Origin: Herbiconiux moechotypicola
GTDB taxonomy: Bacteria; Actinomycetota; Actinomycetes; Actinomycetales; Microbacteriaceae
DNA length: 64,000 nt
Direction of reading: 5' to 3'
Assembly: GCF_024979255.1 (NCBI RefSeq)
Contig: NZ_JANLCN010000005.1
Coordinates: forward strand, 62,001 to 126,000
A program made the position numbers and the translations under genes. The notes beneath the pieces are model-generated. The model did not search any database. It saw nothing but the letters and a program-made list of their open reading frames with translations, and was not told the origin of the DNA. Positions 1 to 10,086 of this stretch are shown here, one piece after another (position 1 is the stretch's first letter; each line of letters opens with the position of its first letter).

Positions 1-251
1 GCCTCGTCGACGACGGTGATGTTCACGACGTCTTCGATGACCTGGTTCGACAGCAGCTCGTCGGCGATCTCGCGCACGCTGGCGAGCACCGTCTCGTCGA
101 CCGGGCCGTCGACCGTGAGCTCGAAGCGCTTGCCCACCCGCACGTCGGTGAAGGCGCTCTGGCCGAGGCGCCCGAGGGCTCCTGCCACGGCCTTGCCCTG
201 GGGGTCGAGCAGCTCGGCTTTGGGCATCACGTCGACGACGATCTTCGGCAC
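1..251 (-). CDS. purS: PurS subunit of phosphoribosylformylglycinamidine synthase (3' end outside window)
   Basis: Reading leftward from a GTG at 251 gives VPKIVVDVMPKAELLDPQGK and continues through a segment ending near NITVVDEA at the window edge. This matches the small PurS protein, usually about 80-85 residues, so only the last few codons are missing. PurS is the bridging subunit of the PurSQL complex, which converts FGAR to FGAM using glutamine in the fourth step of cytoplasmic purine synthesis. GTG 251 was chosen because the family start (xPKIVVDVMPK) begins there and GGAG lies just upstream. purQ and purL would be expected leftward, outside the window. Confidence 0.9.
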   Translation of the reverse strand, partial: MPKIVVDVMPKAELLDPQGKAVAGALGRLGQSAFTDVRVGKRFELTVDGPVDETVLASVREIADELLSNQVIEDVVNITVVDE

Positions 252-375
252 GGGGACTCCAGCTTTCGGCGGGGCGGCGGGGAGGACCGCTCAAGTCTAC
301 CCGGCATCAGCCGGGCGCAAGGGGTTGCACGCGGCCCCTCGAGCCCATTAGCCTGATGCCCCCCATAGGGGTGAC

Positions 376-408
376 GTTCATTCAGTTTTATTGAGTTAAC
401 CTGCTGGA
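376..408 (+). promoter_or_regulatory. candidate PhoP (PHO) box upstream of secreted nuclease gene
   Basis: An AT-rich island stands out here. Three consecutive 11-bp units can be read, starting gttcattcagt, tttattgagtt and aacctgctgga. The first resembles the GTTCAYYYRGG-type direct-repeat unit of actinobacterial PhoP sites. The downstream genes release phosphate from nucleic acids and nucleotides, which fits phosphate control. The second and third units match poorly, so this is a suggestion only. Confidence 0.3.
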
Positions 409-446
409 AATGTTTAGTCTTTCTTTCGTTATCGAACCCTCCTAGC

Positions 447-3389
447 ATGGGCCGCATGCAGCTGCCCTCACGGAGACCGCACCTGGCCGTTTCAGCGTCG
501 ATCGCCGGGGGAGTGCTGTTCGCGGCCTGCCTCGGGGCCGTCGCCCCCGCATCCGCCGCCCCTCTGCCGGGCATCGCGCCCGCAGCGGCGGCCGCAGCCC
601 CGGCTGCCGCGGTCGCCGCCGCGGGCGATACCCACACCATCGCCGAGCTGCAGGGCACGGGCGACTCCTCGCCGTTCGCCACCGACGACGAGCCCGAGGT
701 CACCACCTCCGGCATCGTCACCGCCGCCTACCCCACCGGCGGCTTCCGCGGCTACACCCTCCAGACGCCGGGGACGGGCGGCGAACTCGATCTCGCCGCG
801 CACACCGCCTCCGACGGCATCTTCGTCTACTCCTCCGCCACCGTCGGCGAGGTGGAGATCGGCGACTACGTGCAGGTCACGGGCGTCGTCTCCGAGTACT
901 TCGGGCTCACCGAGCTCACCGTCGGCGCGGGTGACGCGGTGGTGCTCGACGAGGAGGCCGAGCCGGTGCTCCCCGCCGAGATCGTGCTGCCCGGCGACGC
1001 CGCCGGCCGCGAGACCCTCGAGAGCATGCTGCTGCTGCCGCAGGGCGACTTCACCGTCTCCAACACCTACAGCACCAACCAGTACGCCGAGATCGGCCTC
1101 GCGGTCGGGGACACCCCGCTCATCACGCCCACCGAGATCGCCCGCCCCGGCACGGCGGCCTACGACGCCGCCGTGGCCGACAACGCCGCCCGCGCGGTCA
1201 CCCTCGACGACGGGTCGAGCATCGACTTCCTCGGCGCCGACGCCAACAAGGACATCCCGCTCCCCTACCTCACCGACGTGCCCACGATCACCGTCGGCTC
1301 CACCGCCACCTTCACCGAGCCGGTCGTGCTCGACTACCGCTTCAGTGCCTGGAAGTTCCAGCCCACCTCCCAGCTCGTGGCCGGTGGCACCCTGCCCGCC
1401 GAGTTCACCGACGTGCGGCCGGCGGCTCCGGGTGAGGTGGGCGGCGACATCCGCATCGCCGGCTTCAACGTGCTGAACTACTTCACCACCACGGGCGACT
1501 CGCTCGAGGGCTGCACCTTCTACACCGACCGCGACGGCGCGAACGTGACCGTCGACGACGGCTGCGACGCCCGCGGTGCGGCGGAGGCCGACGACCTCGA
1601 GCGGCAGCAGGCGAAGATCGTGGCCGCCATCAACGGCCTCGGTGCCGACGTGGTGTCGCTCGAGGAGATCGAGAACTCGGTGAAGTTCGGCGACGACCGC
1701 GACACCTCATTGGCCGCGCTCGTGGACGCGCTCAACGCGGGCCTCGCCGACGGCGAGGACGCCTGGGCCTACGTGGCCTCGCCCGAGGCGTCGGCGCTGC
1801 CCGACGTGGAGGCGCAAGACGTCATCCGCACCGCCTTCATCTACAAGCCGTCCGCGGTGTCGCCGGTGGGCGCATCCCGGGTTCTTCTCGATGAGGCGTT
1901 CGACAACGCACGTCAACCGCTGGCCCAGGAGTTCGAGCCGGCGGGCGGCGGCGATGCCTTCCTCGCGATCGTGAACCATTTCAAGTCGAAGAGCTCGGGC
2001 GAGGGTGCCGACGCCGACCAGGGCGACGGCCAGGGCGGATCCAACGCCTCGCGGGTGGCGCAGGCGAACGCCCTGCTCGCCTTCTCCGACGGGCTGCAGA
2101 CCGAGCTCGGCACCACCGACGTCTTCCTCATCGGCGACTTCAACGCCTACACGATGGAGGACCCGGCGGTGGCGATCACCGACGCCGGCTACACCGACCT
2201 CGGTGCGGGCACGGGGGATGACGGCGCCGCGGAGTACAGCTACTCGTTCAGCGGCCAGAGCGGCTCGCTCGACCACGTCTACGCCTCGCCGACCGCGGCC
2301 GAGAAGGTGACCGGTGTCGACATCTGGAACATCAACTCGGGCGAGTCGATCGCCAAGGAGTACAGCCGCTACAACTACAACGCCACCGACTTCTACGACG
2401 AGAGCGTCTACCGCTCGAGCGACCACGACCCCGTGGTGGTGGGCTACGAGCTCACCGGCACCGGGCCGGAGGAGCCCGGTGAGCCGGTGACCGACCGCCT
2501 CTCGGGTGCCGACCGCTACGAGAGCGCGGTCGCGGCTTCGCTCGCGGGCTGGCCCGAGGGTGCCGACACGGTCTACGTGGTGTCGGGCGAGGTGTTCCCG
2601 GATGCGCTCTCCGCGGCTCCGGCCGCCGCCGCGGCGGGTGCACCCGTGCTGCTCGTGCCGCAGGGCGGCGTGCCCGCCGCGGTGCAGGCCGAGCTCGCCC
2701 GCCTCGAACCGTCGTCGATCGTGGTGGTGGGCGGAGCGAGCTCGGTGTCGCCCGCGGTGGCCGACAGCCTCGGGCTGGTGGCGCCGGTCACCCGCCTCGA
2801 GGGCGCCGACCGCTACGCCACCTCCCGCGCCGTGGCCGAGGCGGCCTTCGGTGCCGACGGGGCCGGGGTCGCCGTGCTGGCGGCGGGCGCCAACTTCGCC
2901 GACGCTCTCTCGGCGGGTGCCGCGGTCGGCTCGGCCGGCCCCGTGCTGCTGGTCGACGGAGCCGCCGGCGGGCTCGACGACGCCACGGTCGAGCTGCTCG
3001 CCGCGCTCGGTGCCGACGAGATCGACATCGCGGGCGGTCCTGCCTCGGTCTCCGACGGCATCCTCGCCGAGGCGGGAGTCATCGCCCCGGCCGAGCGGCT
3101 CGGCGGCGCAGACCGCTACGACTCGTCACGCGTCATCACGGCCCACTTCTTCGACGCGGCCGACCGGGTGCTGCTCGCGACCGGGCTGTCGTTCCCGGAT
3201 GCGCTGGCCGGCTCGGCGCTGGCGGCCCACCTGGGCTCTCCGCTGCTGACGGTGCCCGGCGACTGCGTGCCGCTCGAGACCCTCGACCTGATCGCCGAGC
3301 TGGGCGCCGGCCAGGTGACGCTGCTCGGAGGCGAGTCGACGCTCACGCCGGCCGTCGCCGAGCTCGACGCCTGCGGCGCCGTCGGCTGA
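447..3389 (+). CDS. Secreted ExeM/NucH-type endonuclease with three cell-wall-binding (CWB2) repeats
   Basis: A 980-residue protein with a signal peptide ending near residue 38 (hydrophobic stretch, then ASAAPLPG). The middle carries an endonuclease/exonuclease/phosphatase fold from about residue 333 to 670: IAGFNVLNYF, the GDFNAY motif near 565 and SSDHDPVVV near 656, typical of ExeM/NucH extracellular nucleases. An OB-like segment precedes it. From about 680 to the end are three CWB2 repeats (TDRLSGADRYESAV, TRLEGADRYATSRAV, ERLGGADRYDSSRVI), which bind the cell wall non-covalently. It probably degrades extracellular DNA at the cell surface. A second ATG at 456 could also start it; neither has a clear ribosome site. 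It is followed closely by a wall-bound 5'-nucleotidase. Confidence 0.87.
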   Translation: MGRMQLPSRRPHLAVSASIAGGVLFAACLGAVAPASAAPLPGIAPAAAAAAPAAAVAAAGDTHTIAELQGTGDSSPFATDDEPEVTTSGIVTAAYPTGGFRGYTLQTPGTGGELDLAAHTASDGIFVYSSATVGEVEIGDYVQVTGVVSEYFGLTELTVGAGDAVVLDEEAEPVLPAEIVLPGDAAGRETLESMLLLPQGDFTVSNTYSTNQYAEIGLAVGDTPLITPTEIARPGTAAYDAAVADNAARAVTLDDGSSIDFLGADANKDIPLPYLTDVPTITVGSTATFTEPVVLDYRFSAWKFQPTSQLVAGGTLPAEFTDVRPAAPGEVGGDIRIAGFNVLNYFTTTGDSLEGCTFYTDRDGANVTVDDGCDARGAAEADDLERQQAKIVAAINGLGADVVSLEEIENSVKFGDDRDTSLAALVDALNAGLADGEDAWAYVASPEASALPDVEAQDVIRTAFIYKPSAVSPVGASRVLLDEAFDNARQPLAQEFEPAGGGDAFLAIVNHFKSKSSGEGADADQGDGQGGSNASRVAQANALLAFSDGLQTELGTTDVFLIGDFNAYTMEDPAVAITDAGYTDLGAGTGDDGAAEYSYSFSGQSGSLDHVYASPTAAEKVTGVDIWNINSGESIAKEYSRYNYNATDFYDESVYRSSDHDPVVVGYELTGTGPEEPGEPVTDRLSGADRYESAVAASLAGWPEGADTVYVVSGEVFPDALSAAPAAAAAGAPVLLVPQGGVPAAVQAELARLEPSSIVVVGGASSVSPAVADSLGLVAPVTRLEGADRYATSRAVAEAAFGADGAGVAVLAAGANFADALSAGAAVGSAGPVLLVDGAAGGLDDATVELLAALGADEIDIAGGPASVSDGILAEAGVIAPAERLGGADRYDSSRVITAHFFDAADRVLLATGLSFPDALAGSALAAHLGSPLLTVPGDCVPLETLDLIAELGAGQVTLLGGESTLTPAVAELDACGAVG

Positions 3390-3454
3390 GCATCCCGACC
3401 CACCCGACCACTGACTCACCCGGACCACTGCACGAGAAAGCGATGAGGAGACAC

Positions 3455-6358
3455 ATGTCACAGCCACCCACGAGGCCGCTCAAGGCGGCGCTCGCGACCT
3501 TCCTCGGAGGTGCGCTGCTCGCCGCGCCCCTCGTCGGGTTCGCCTCGTCCGCATCCGCGGCGCCGGCCGAGGGAACGGTCGAGCTCAACCTGATCGACAT
3601 CAACGACTTCCACGGGCGCATCGACGCCAACACCGTGAAGTTCGCCGGTACCATCGAGCAGCTGCGCGAGCAGGGCGGCGAGGAGAACTCGCTGTTCATC
3701 TCCACCGGTGACAACGTGGGCGCCTCGCTGTTCGCCTCGGCGTCGGCCGAGGACCAGCCCACCATCGACGTGCTCAACGAGCTCGAGCTCTCGGCCAGCG
3801 CCGTGGGCAACCACGAGTTCGACCGCGGCTTCGCCGACCTCACCGACCGCATCGTGGGCGACGGCCCCAACGCCGAGTGGGACTACCTGGGCGCGAACGT
3901 CTACCTCGCCGGCACCGAGACCCCGGCCCTGCCGGAGTTCGCGCTCGAGCAGGTCGACGGCCTGACCGTGGCGATCGTGGGCGCCGTCACCGAGGAGACT
4001 CCGACGCTGGTGTCGCCCGGCGGCATCTCCACCCTCTCGTTCGGCGACCCGGTCGCGGCCGTGAACCGCGTCACCGACCAGCTCACCGACGGCGACGAGT
4101 CCAACGGCGAGGCCGACGTCATCATCGCCGCCTACCACGAGGGCGCCGGAGCGGGCACCCCCGACGGCGCGACCCTCGAGGAGGAGGTCGCCGCGGGCGG
4201 CGCCTTCGCCTCCATCGTCACCGAGACCTCGGCCAAGGTGGCCGCGATCTTCACCGGCCACACCCACAAGCAGTACGCCTGGGACGCTCCCCTGCCCGGC
4301 GAGACCGGCGTCACCCGCCCCGTGCTGCAGACCGGCAGCTACGGCGAGAACATCGGCAACGTGGTGCTCACCCTCGACGCCGAGACCGGCACGCTGGAGA
4401 GCTACACGGCGCAGAACGTCGCCCGCACCACGGTCGACGACGCCGCCCTCGTGGCCGAGTACCCGCGCGTGGCCGAGGTGAAGGCCACGGTCGACGCGGC
4501 GCTCGCCGCGGCCGAGGTGATCGGCAGCCAGCCCAAGGGCTCGGTCACGGCCGACATCACCACCGCGTTCGGCGGCGGATCGTACGTCGACGGCGTGTGG
4601 ACCGGCGGCACCCGTGACGACCGCGCCTCCGAGTCGACCCTCGGCAACCTCGTGGCGAACTCGCTCGTGTCGAGCCTCGGCTCGGCCGACCGCGGCGGCG
4701 CCCAGATCGGCGTCGTGAACCCCGGTGGTCTCCGCGCCGAGCTCTTCGAGGGCGAGGACGGCGTCATCACCTACGCCGAGGCCAACGCGGTGCTGCCCTT
4801 CGTGAACAACCTCTGGACCACGAGCCTCACCGGCGCCCAGTTCAAGACCGTTCTCGAGCAGCAGTGGCAGACCAACGCCGACGGCACCATCCCGTCGCGC
4901 CCCTACCTGCAGCTCGGCCTCTCCGACAACGTGAGCTACACCTACGACGCCGCCGCGGCGCAGGGCTCGCACATCACGGGCATCTGGATCGACGGCGAGC
5001 CGATCGACCCCGCCGCCTCCTACCGGATCGGGTCGTTCAACTTCCTGCTCCAGGGCGGCGACAACTTCCGTGAGTTCACGGCCGGCACCGACACCCGCGA
5101 CTCCGGTCTCATCGACCGCGACGCGTGGATCGCCTACCTCGAGGCCAACCCGGGCCTGGCGCCCGACTTCGCCCGCCACGCGGTGGGGCTGACGGATGCG
5201 ACCGAGTCGGCCTCGATCGGCGAAGACGTCTCCGCCACGGTGTCGGGTCTCGACCTCACCTCGCTCGGCAGCCCCCAGAACACCTCGCTCGAGGTGAGCT
5301 GGGAGGGCTCGGCCGCCACCTTCGCCGACGTGCCCGTCACCGACGGTGCGGCCACGGTCACCGCCGAGGTGCCCGCCGACGCCACCATCGCGAGCGAGCT
5401 CGTGCTCACCGCGCAGCCGAGCGGAACCGTCGTCCGGGTCGCGGTCACGGTGCCCGACGGTCTCCCGTCGACCGACCGCCTCGCGGGCGCCGACCGCTAC
5501 GACACGGCGGTCGCCGCCTCGCAGTCCGGTTGGCCCACGGGCGCATCCACCGTCTACGTCGTCGCGGGTGAGACCTTCCCCGACGCCCTCTCGGCGTCGC
5601 CGGCCGCGGCCGGTGCGGATGCGCCCATCCTGCTCACGACGGCGGGCTCGCTGCCGGGCACGGTCGCCGACGAGATCGCGCGCCTCGACCCCGAGAGCAT
5701 CGTGGTCGTCGGAGGGGCGAACTCGGTGTCGGCCGGTGTCGAGACGGCGCTCTCGGCGATCGCGCCGGTGACCCGCATCCAGGGTGCCGACCGGTTCGAG
5801 ACCTCGCGCCTCGTGGCGGAGTCCGCGTTCGGCGAGGGAGCCCCCGAGGCCGTCGTGGCCGCCGGAGCGAACTTCGCCGACGCACTCTCGGCCGGCGCGG
5901 CGATCGACGGCGCCGGTCCCGTGGTGCTCGTGAACGGCACCGCCTCGACCCTCGACGCGGCGACCACCGCCCTGCTCGAGGGCCTGGGCGCCGACGAGAT
6001 CGCCGTCGTCGGCGGCGAGACCTCGGTCTCGGCCGGCGTCTTCGACGACGTCTCCGACATCGCCGACGCCGTGCGCCTCGGCGGGGTCGACCGCTACGAG
6101 TCGTCGCGGCTCATCAACGCCCACTTCTTCGACAGCGCCGACCAGGTGCTGCTGGCGACGGGCGTGAACTTCCCCGACGCGCTCTCGGGCTCGGGCCTGG
6201 CCCCGAAGTGGGACGCCCCGCTGTTCACGGTGCCCGGCACGTGCATCCCGGCCGACACCCTGGCGCAGATCACCGCGCTGGGTGCCACGGGCGTGACGCT
6301 GCTCGGTGGCGAGAACACCCTGTCGCCGGCCGTGGAGGAGCTCGCGGTCTGCGACTGA
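3455..6358 (+). CDS. Cell-wall-bound bifunctional metallophosphatase/5'-nucleotidase with CWB2 repeats
   Basis: A 967-residue secreted protein of the UshA/5'-nucleotidase family. After a signal peptide (to about residue 34) comes the metallophosphatase domain, with DINDFHGRID near 47, GNHEFDRG near 118 and GHTHKQYAWD near 267 supplying metal ligands. The 5'-nucleotidase C-terminal substrate domain spans about 360-570. Three CWB2 repeats fill about 672-967. It removes phosphate from nucleotides outside the cell. I chose ATG 3455 because GAGGAG sits just upstream; ATG 3443 lies in frame but overlaps that site. Only 65 bases separate it from the nuclease gene, so the two are probably co-transcribed and act in sequence on extracellular DNA. 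Confidence 0.88.
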   Translation: MSQPPTRPLKAALATFLGGALLAAPLVGFASSASAAPAEGTVELNLIDINDFHGRIDANTVKFAGTIEQLREQGGEENSLFISTGDNVGASLFASASAEDQPTIDVLNELELSASAVGNHEFDRGFADLTDRIVGDGPNAEWDYLGANVYLAGTETPALPEFALEQVDGLTVAIVGAVTEETPTLVSPGGISTLSFGDPVAAVNRVTDQLTDGDESNGEADVIIAAYHEGAGAGTPDGATLEEEVAAGGAFASIVTETSAKVAAIFTGHTHKQYAWDAPLPGETGVTRPVLQTGSYGENIGNVVLTLDAETGTLESYTAQNVARTTVDDAALVAEYPRVAEVKATVDAALAAAEVIGSQPKGSVTADITTAFGGGSYVDGVWTGGTRDDRASESTLGNLVANSLVSSLGSADRGGAQIGVVNPGGLRAELFEGEDGVITYAEANAVLPFVNNLWTTSLTGAQFKTVLEQQWQTNADGTIPSRPYLQLGLSDNVSYTYDAAAAQGSHITGIWIDGEPIDPAASYRIGSFNFLLQGGDNFREFTAGTDTRDSGLIDRDAWIAYLEANPGLAPDFARHAVGLTDATESASIGEDVSATVSGLDLTSLGSPQNTSLEVSWEGSAATFADVPVTDGAATVTAEVPADATIASELVLTAQPSGTVVRVAVTVPDGLPSTDRLAGADRYDTAVAASQSGWPTGASTVYVVAGETFPDALSASPAAAGADAPILLTTAGSLPGTVADEIARLDPESIVVVGGANSVSAGVETALSAIAPVTRIQGADRFETSRLVAESAFGEGAPEAVVAAGANFADALSAGAAIDGAGPVVLVNGTASTLDAATTALLEGLGADEIAVVGGETSVSAGVFDDVSDIADAVRLGGVDRYESSRLINAHFFDSADQVLLATGVNFPDALSGSGLAPKWDAPLFTVPGTCIPADTLAQITALGATGVTLLGGENTLSPAVEELAVCD

Positions 6359-6377
6359 CCCGCTGACCGCCTCTCGA

Positions 6378-6418
6378 CGAGAACCTCCCGGTACCCGCTC
6401 GGTGCCGGGAGGTTCTCG
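6378..6418 (+). terminator. strong intergenic hairpin after 5'-nucleotidase gene
   Basis: An 18-bp stem with one G-U pair: left arm 6378-6395 (cgagaacctcccggtacc), loop cgctc, right arm 6401-6418. It lies 20 bases after the stop codon and has no T-run, as is usual for high-GC terminators. Confidence 0.8.
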
Positions 6419-6451
6419 CGTTCACGAGCTCCGGATGCGAGAGAATGCCGT

Positions 6452-7999
6452 GTGAGGATCGCACAGCTCGTGAGGGAGAGCGGGTTCGACCTCACTGTGC
6501 TCGCCGGCACCGAGGAGGCGCTTCAGCGCGAAGCCGAGGGAGCGTTCCTCACCGACCTGACCGACCCCGGCCGCTTTCTGGGTCACGGGGTCGTGGTGTT
6601 CAGCAACGGCCAGTGGGCGCGGAGCCCCGAGGGGGTCGAGCGTTTCACGACGGCTCTCGCCGCCGCCGGGGCGACGGCGCTCGTCATCGGGCTGCTCGAG
6701 ATCGGGAGCGTGCCCGACGCGGTGATCGCCCGCTGCCGCGCCCTGGACATCCCGCTGATCGTGACCGGCGACGACGTGGCGTACAGCGAGGTCGCCGCGT
6801 ACATCCTGGAGTCGCTGGAGTCCGACGTGGCGCGCACCATCGCCCAGGAGTTCGGATTCGTGCGGCGGCTCGCGGTGCAGCCCCTCGGTGCGGATCGTCT
6901 CGACAGCGTGCTCCGCCAGTTCGCGGCCGAGTTCGAGGTGGACTGCTGGCTGATGGATGCGGCGGGTGCCGTGATCGGCTCGGCAGGAGCGCCCCTGGCC
7001 GCCGACGATGCCGTCGCTGCCTGGCACGCGGCACGGCGTTCGCCGTCGCACGCTGTCGATCTCGCGCTCGGCGGCGACGCCACGCGGGTGTGGACGCTCG
7101 CCTCGCGAGACACCACGGCGGCCGCTCACTTCGGTGTGAGGCACCGTGACCCCGAGCGGCTGCCCCAGCCCGACTCCGTGCTGGTGCTCTCGTTGCGCAA
7201 CGTGCTCGAGGCGGCCCTGGCCGAGCTGCAGTTCGAACAGACCCGCGCGCGGGAGGGGGTGCGCCGGCTGGTGCAACGGTTCGGGCAGGAGGGCGTGACC
7301 GCGATCGACCTCTTCGCGCACTACCGAAGCGAGGGCGCCAACCCCTCGCGTCCCTCCTGCGTGGTGGTGGCGGCCGCGGGCGATGCCACCCTCCCCGCCG
7401 AGGCCGTGCTGGCGATGGTGACTGCGGCGTTCGACGGCCCCGGCGTCACCCTGGGCACGACGGTCGACCGTCGTGCGATCGTGTTCGTCAACGGTCCCGA
7501 ACGCCTCGGCGCGGAGGAACTCGACCGGGCGGCCGCACGTCTCGGCGACGCGCGGGGGCTCCTCGGCGGGTCGCGGTTGCGCGTCGGCGTGAGCGACGTG
7601 GTGCGCAACGTCGGCGAACTGCCCGAGGCCCTCGCGCAAGCGGGCGACCGGTTGCGGGGGATCGTCGACGACGGGCAGATCGTGCTCGGGGTGGACGCGA
7701 CGGCGCAGACCCACCGATCCCTGCTCGGGCTGATCGACGCCGATCGGGTGAGCAGTTTCCACGCGGCGCTCCTCGGTGTGCTCGAGGAGTACGACCGCCG
7801 GCACGGGAGCGCCCTGATCGAGTCGCTCCGCACGTTCCTCTCCACCAACGGCGTGTGGCTCACGGCCGCCGAGGCGCTCCACATCCACCCGAACACCCTG
7901 CGCTACCGCATGAGGAGGGTGGAGGAGCTGACCGGGCGGAGGCTCGATTCGCCCGAGGACCGTCTGGACTTCGCGCTCGCGCTCTCCGTGCACGGCTGA
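6452..7999 (+). CDS. PucR-type helix-turn-helix transcriptional regulator
   Basis: A 515-residue cytoplasmic regulator. The N-terminal third resembles the PucR N-terminal (purine catabolism regulator-like) domain (IAQLVRESGFDLTVLAG, with IPLIVTGDDVAYSEVAAYI later). The C-terminus has the PucR helix-turn-helix (SALIESLRTFLSTNGVW, then LHIHPNTLRYRMRRVEEL near residues 470-490). GTG 6452 starts the domain exactly. It precedes an ABC importer and amidase operon in the same direction, so it probably controls that operon in response to its substrate. The ligand cannot be read from sequence. Confidence 0.85.
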   Translation: MRIAQLVRESGFDLTVLAGTEEALQREAEGAFLTDLTDPGRFLGHGVVVFSNGQWARSPEGVERFTTALAAAGATALVIGLLEIGSVPDAVIARCRALDIPLIVTGDDVAYSEVAAYILESLESDVARTIAQEFGFVRRLAVQPLGADRLDSVLRQFAAEFEVDCWLMDAAGAVIGSAGAPLAADDAVAAWHAARRSPSHAVDLALGGDATRVWTLASRDTTAAAHFGVRHRDPERLPQPDSVLVLSLRNVLEAALAELQFEQTRAREGVRRLVQRFGQEGVTAIDLFAHYRSEGANPSRPSCVVVAAAGDATLPAEAVLAMVTAAFDGPGVTLGTTVDRRAIVFVNGPERLGAEELDRAAARLGDARGLLGGSRLRVGVSDVVRNVGELPEALAQAGDRLRGIVDDGQIVLGVDATAQTHRSLLGLIDADRVSSFHAALLGVLEEYDRRHGSALIESLRTFLSTNGVWLTAAEALHIHPNTLRYRMRRVEELTGRRLDSPEDRLDFALALSVHG

Positions 8000-8090
8000 G
8001 ACTCGCGCGCACATCGGCAACAGAGACGAAACACGGGCGAAACCCCATGCGCAGAATTCACAAACGGATGCTCGCCCACACGCTCTGATT

Positions 8091-8110
8091 CCGTCGCGGT
8101 GCCGTGACGG
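8091..8110 (+). terminator. possible weak hairpin between regulator and ABC operon
   Basis: ccgtcgcg and cgtgacgg can pair around a very short loop. It lies 92 bases after the regulator stop codon. It may simply be chance in GC-rich DNA. Confidence 0.25.
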
Positions 8111-8192
8111 CAGGGCGTGCGGGTTTGTTCGGATAGAGGAGTCCTGCACCTCACCCTCCCGGCTTCGACCGGATCGCACAGGAAGACCCTCC

Positions 8193-9227
8193 ATGAGACT
8201 CACCCGCACACCCGTCCTCGCGCTCGCCGCCGCCGCAGCGCTCAGCCTCACCGGATGCGCCTCGGCCGCCACGTCGGAACCCGCCGGGGACGACACCCTC
8301 GGCTCCGTGACGATGCAGCTGGGCTGGATCGACAACAACCAGTTCGCCGGGGAGTACATGGGCCTCGAGCAGGGCTACTTCGAGCAGGCCGGTCTCGGCG
8401 AGGTCACCCTCACGCCCGGCGGATCCTCGGCCACGGCGGCCGAGGCGGCGGTCACGAGCGGCAGCGCCCTTCTCGGCATCGGCGACGTGTTCAAGACCGC
8501 GGCCGCCATCGAGCAGGGCGGGGACCTCGTCGTCATCGGCGCGACCTACCAGAAGAACCCGTTCGCGCTGATCTCGATGTCGTCGAACCCGATCGACACC
8601 CCCGCCGACCTGGTCGGCAAGACCATCGCGCTGCCCGACACCGACACCCTCCAGTGGCAGGAGTTCCTGCGCGCGAACGGCATCGACGAGTCGACCGTCA
8701 GCACCGTGCCCTACACCTTCGACTCCTCCATCCTCACCTCGGGCCAGGTCGACGGCCTGCTCACGTACACGACTGTCGGTTCGAGCCTGCTCAACTCGCT
8801 CGGCTTCCAGACCCAGGAGTTCCTGCTCGCAAACAACGGGCTGCCGCTCTACGGCGACCCGATCGTGACCACCCGCACCCTGCTCGAGACCCATCGTGCC
8901 GAACTGAAGGCCTTCCTCACCGGCACCATCGAGGGCTGGTACTGGGCGCTCGCCCACCCGGAGGAGGCCAACTCGATCACGAACAGCGTGTACGCGGCCG
9001 AGCAGAACTACGACGACGCCTCGCAGATGCTCGCCATGAACGCCCAGATCCCGCTCATCGAGACCCCCGAGACCGCCGCGGCGGGCATCCTCTCCCTCAC
9101 CCCCGAGCTCACCGCCGCCAACGCCGCACTCATCCAGGAGGCGGGTCTCGACGTCACCGCGGAGCAGCTGTTCGACGGATCGTTGATCGCCGAGATCTAC
9201 GCCGAGAACCCCGACCTTCTCGGTTGA
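8193..9227 (+). CDS. ABC importer substrate-binding lipoprotein, NMT1/SsuA family
   Basis: A 344-residue lipoprotein: the signal peptide ends in LSLTGC, so Cys is lipidated near residue 22. The mature part has the NMT1/THI5/SsuA-type fold ([30 protein letters not shown], shown here as two adjoining short blocks: [17 protein letters not shown] and [13 protein letters not shown]). Family members bind small organic molecules such as sulfonates, nitrate, or thiamine and pyrimidine precursors. ATG 8193 follows GGAAGA. It is the first gene of a five-gene unit with an ATPase, two permeases and an amidase. The substrate is unknown; a neighbouring amidase suggests an amide-bearing compound. Confidence 0.87.
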   Translation: MRLTRTPVLALAAAAALSLTGCASAATSEPAGDDTLGSVTMQLGWIDNNQFAGEYMGLEQGYFEQAGLGEVTLTPGGSSATAAEAAVTSGSALLGIGDVFKTAAAIEQGGDLVVIGATYQKNPFALISMSSNPIDTPADLVGKTIALPDTDTLQWQEFLRANGIDESTVSTVPYTFDSSILTSGQVDGLLTYTTVGSSLLNSLGFQTQEFLLANNGLPLYGDPIVTTRTLLETHRAELKAFLTGTIEGWYWALAHPEEANSITNSVYAAEQNYDDASQMLAMNAQIPLIETPETAAAGILSLTPELTAANAALIQEAGLDVTAEQLFDGSLIAEIYAENPDLLG

Positions 9228-9231
9228 GACC

Positions 9232-10086
9232 ATGAGCACCGCCATGACCACACCGTCGGTTGCCTCGAGCACGCCGACCGCCACCTCGCCGGGCGCGATG
9301 CCGGGCATCCTGCTCGACGCGGTGTCGAAATCGTATCGGGTGCGGCGCGACACCGTCGTCGCCGTGGAGGGCGTCTCCCTGGAGGCGCCCTCCGGGGCCT
9401 TCATCTCGCTGATCGGGCCCTCCGGATGCGGCAAGTCGACGATCCTGCGCATGCTCGCGGGTCTCGACACCCCCACCTCCGGCCGTCTCGCGGTGAACGG
9501 CGAGGCGATCACCGCCGCCTGGCGGCGACAGCACCTCGGGATCGCGTTCCAGGACTCGGCGCTGCTGCCCTGGCGCGACGTCACCTCGAACATCCGCCTG
9601 CCGCTCGAGGTGGCCGGGATGAAGGCCGACCCCGCCCGCATCCAGCACCTGATCGACCTGGTGGGCCTCGGCGGCTTCGAGCACGCCAAGCCGGCTCAGC
9701 TCTCCGGCGGCATGCGGCAGCGGGTGTCGATCGCGCGGTCGCTGGTGTCGGAGCCGTCGATCCTCCTCCTCGACGAGCCGTTCGGCGCACTCGACGACAT
9801 GACGCGCCAGCGGCTGAACCTGGAGCTCCAGCGCATCTGGATGGAACGCCGCATCACCACGCTCATGGTCACCCACGGCATCGGCGAGGCCATCCTGCTC
9901 TCCGACCGGGTGGCGATCATGTCGGCCAGGCCCGGCCGCATCGTCGAGATCGTCGACGTCGACCTGCCGCGGCCTCGGACGCTCGAGACGATGCGCAGCC
10001 CCGAGTTCCACGAGCTGTTCGACCGTCTGTCCGAACTCCTCTTCGCCGGACGATCGGGCGAGCCCGGTGCGGCGGGCGCCGCATGA
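9232..10086 (+). CDS. ABC importer ATPase, SsuB/TauB type
   Basis: A 284-residue nucleotide-binding subunit. Walker A is GPSGCGKST near residue 65, the signature is [15 protein letters not shown] near 158, and Walker B is [13 protein letters not shown] near 176. These features place it in the nitrate/sulfonate/taurine ATPase group, matching the NMT1-type binding protein four bases upstream. The first 23 residues are a low-complexity T/S/P extension; ATG 9244 or 9298 are possible alternative starts. The stop overlaps the next ATG (ATGA), implying translational coupling. Confidence 0.9.
   Translation: MSTAMTTPSVASSTPTATSPGAMPGILLDAVSKSYRVRRDTVVAVEGVSLEAPSGAFISLIGPSGCGKSTILRMLAGLDTPTSGRLAVNGEAITAAWRRQHLGIAFQDSALLPWRDVTSNIRLPLEVAGMKADPARIQHLIDLVGLGGFEHAKPAQLSGGMRQRVSIARSLVSEPSILLLDEPFGALDDMTRQRLNLELQRIWMERRITTLMVTHGIGEAILLSDRVAIMSARPGRIVEIVDVDLPRPRTLETMRSPEFHELFDRLSELLFAGRSGEPGAAGAA

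Noticed and set aside
3458-6124. 888-codon open frame on the minus strand opposite the 5'-nucleotidase gene
   Set aside because: Arg/Gly/His-rich with no domain; an antisense shadow of a high-GC gene whose plus-strand product has clear motifs.
8000-8192. TPP riboswitch before the NMT1-type binding protein
   Set aside because: The conserved CTGAGA and the downstream THI-box core are not present in this leader.
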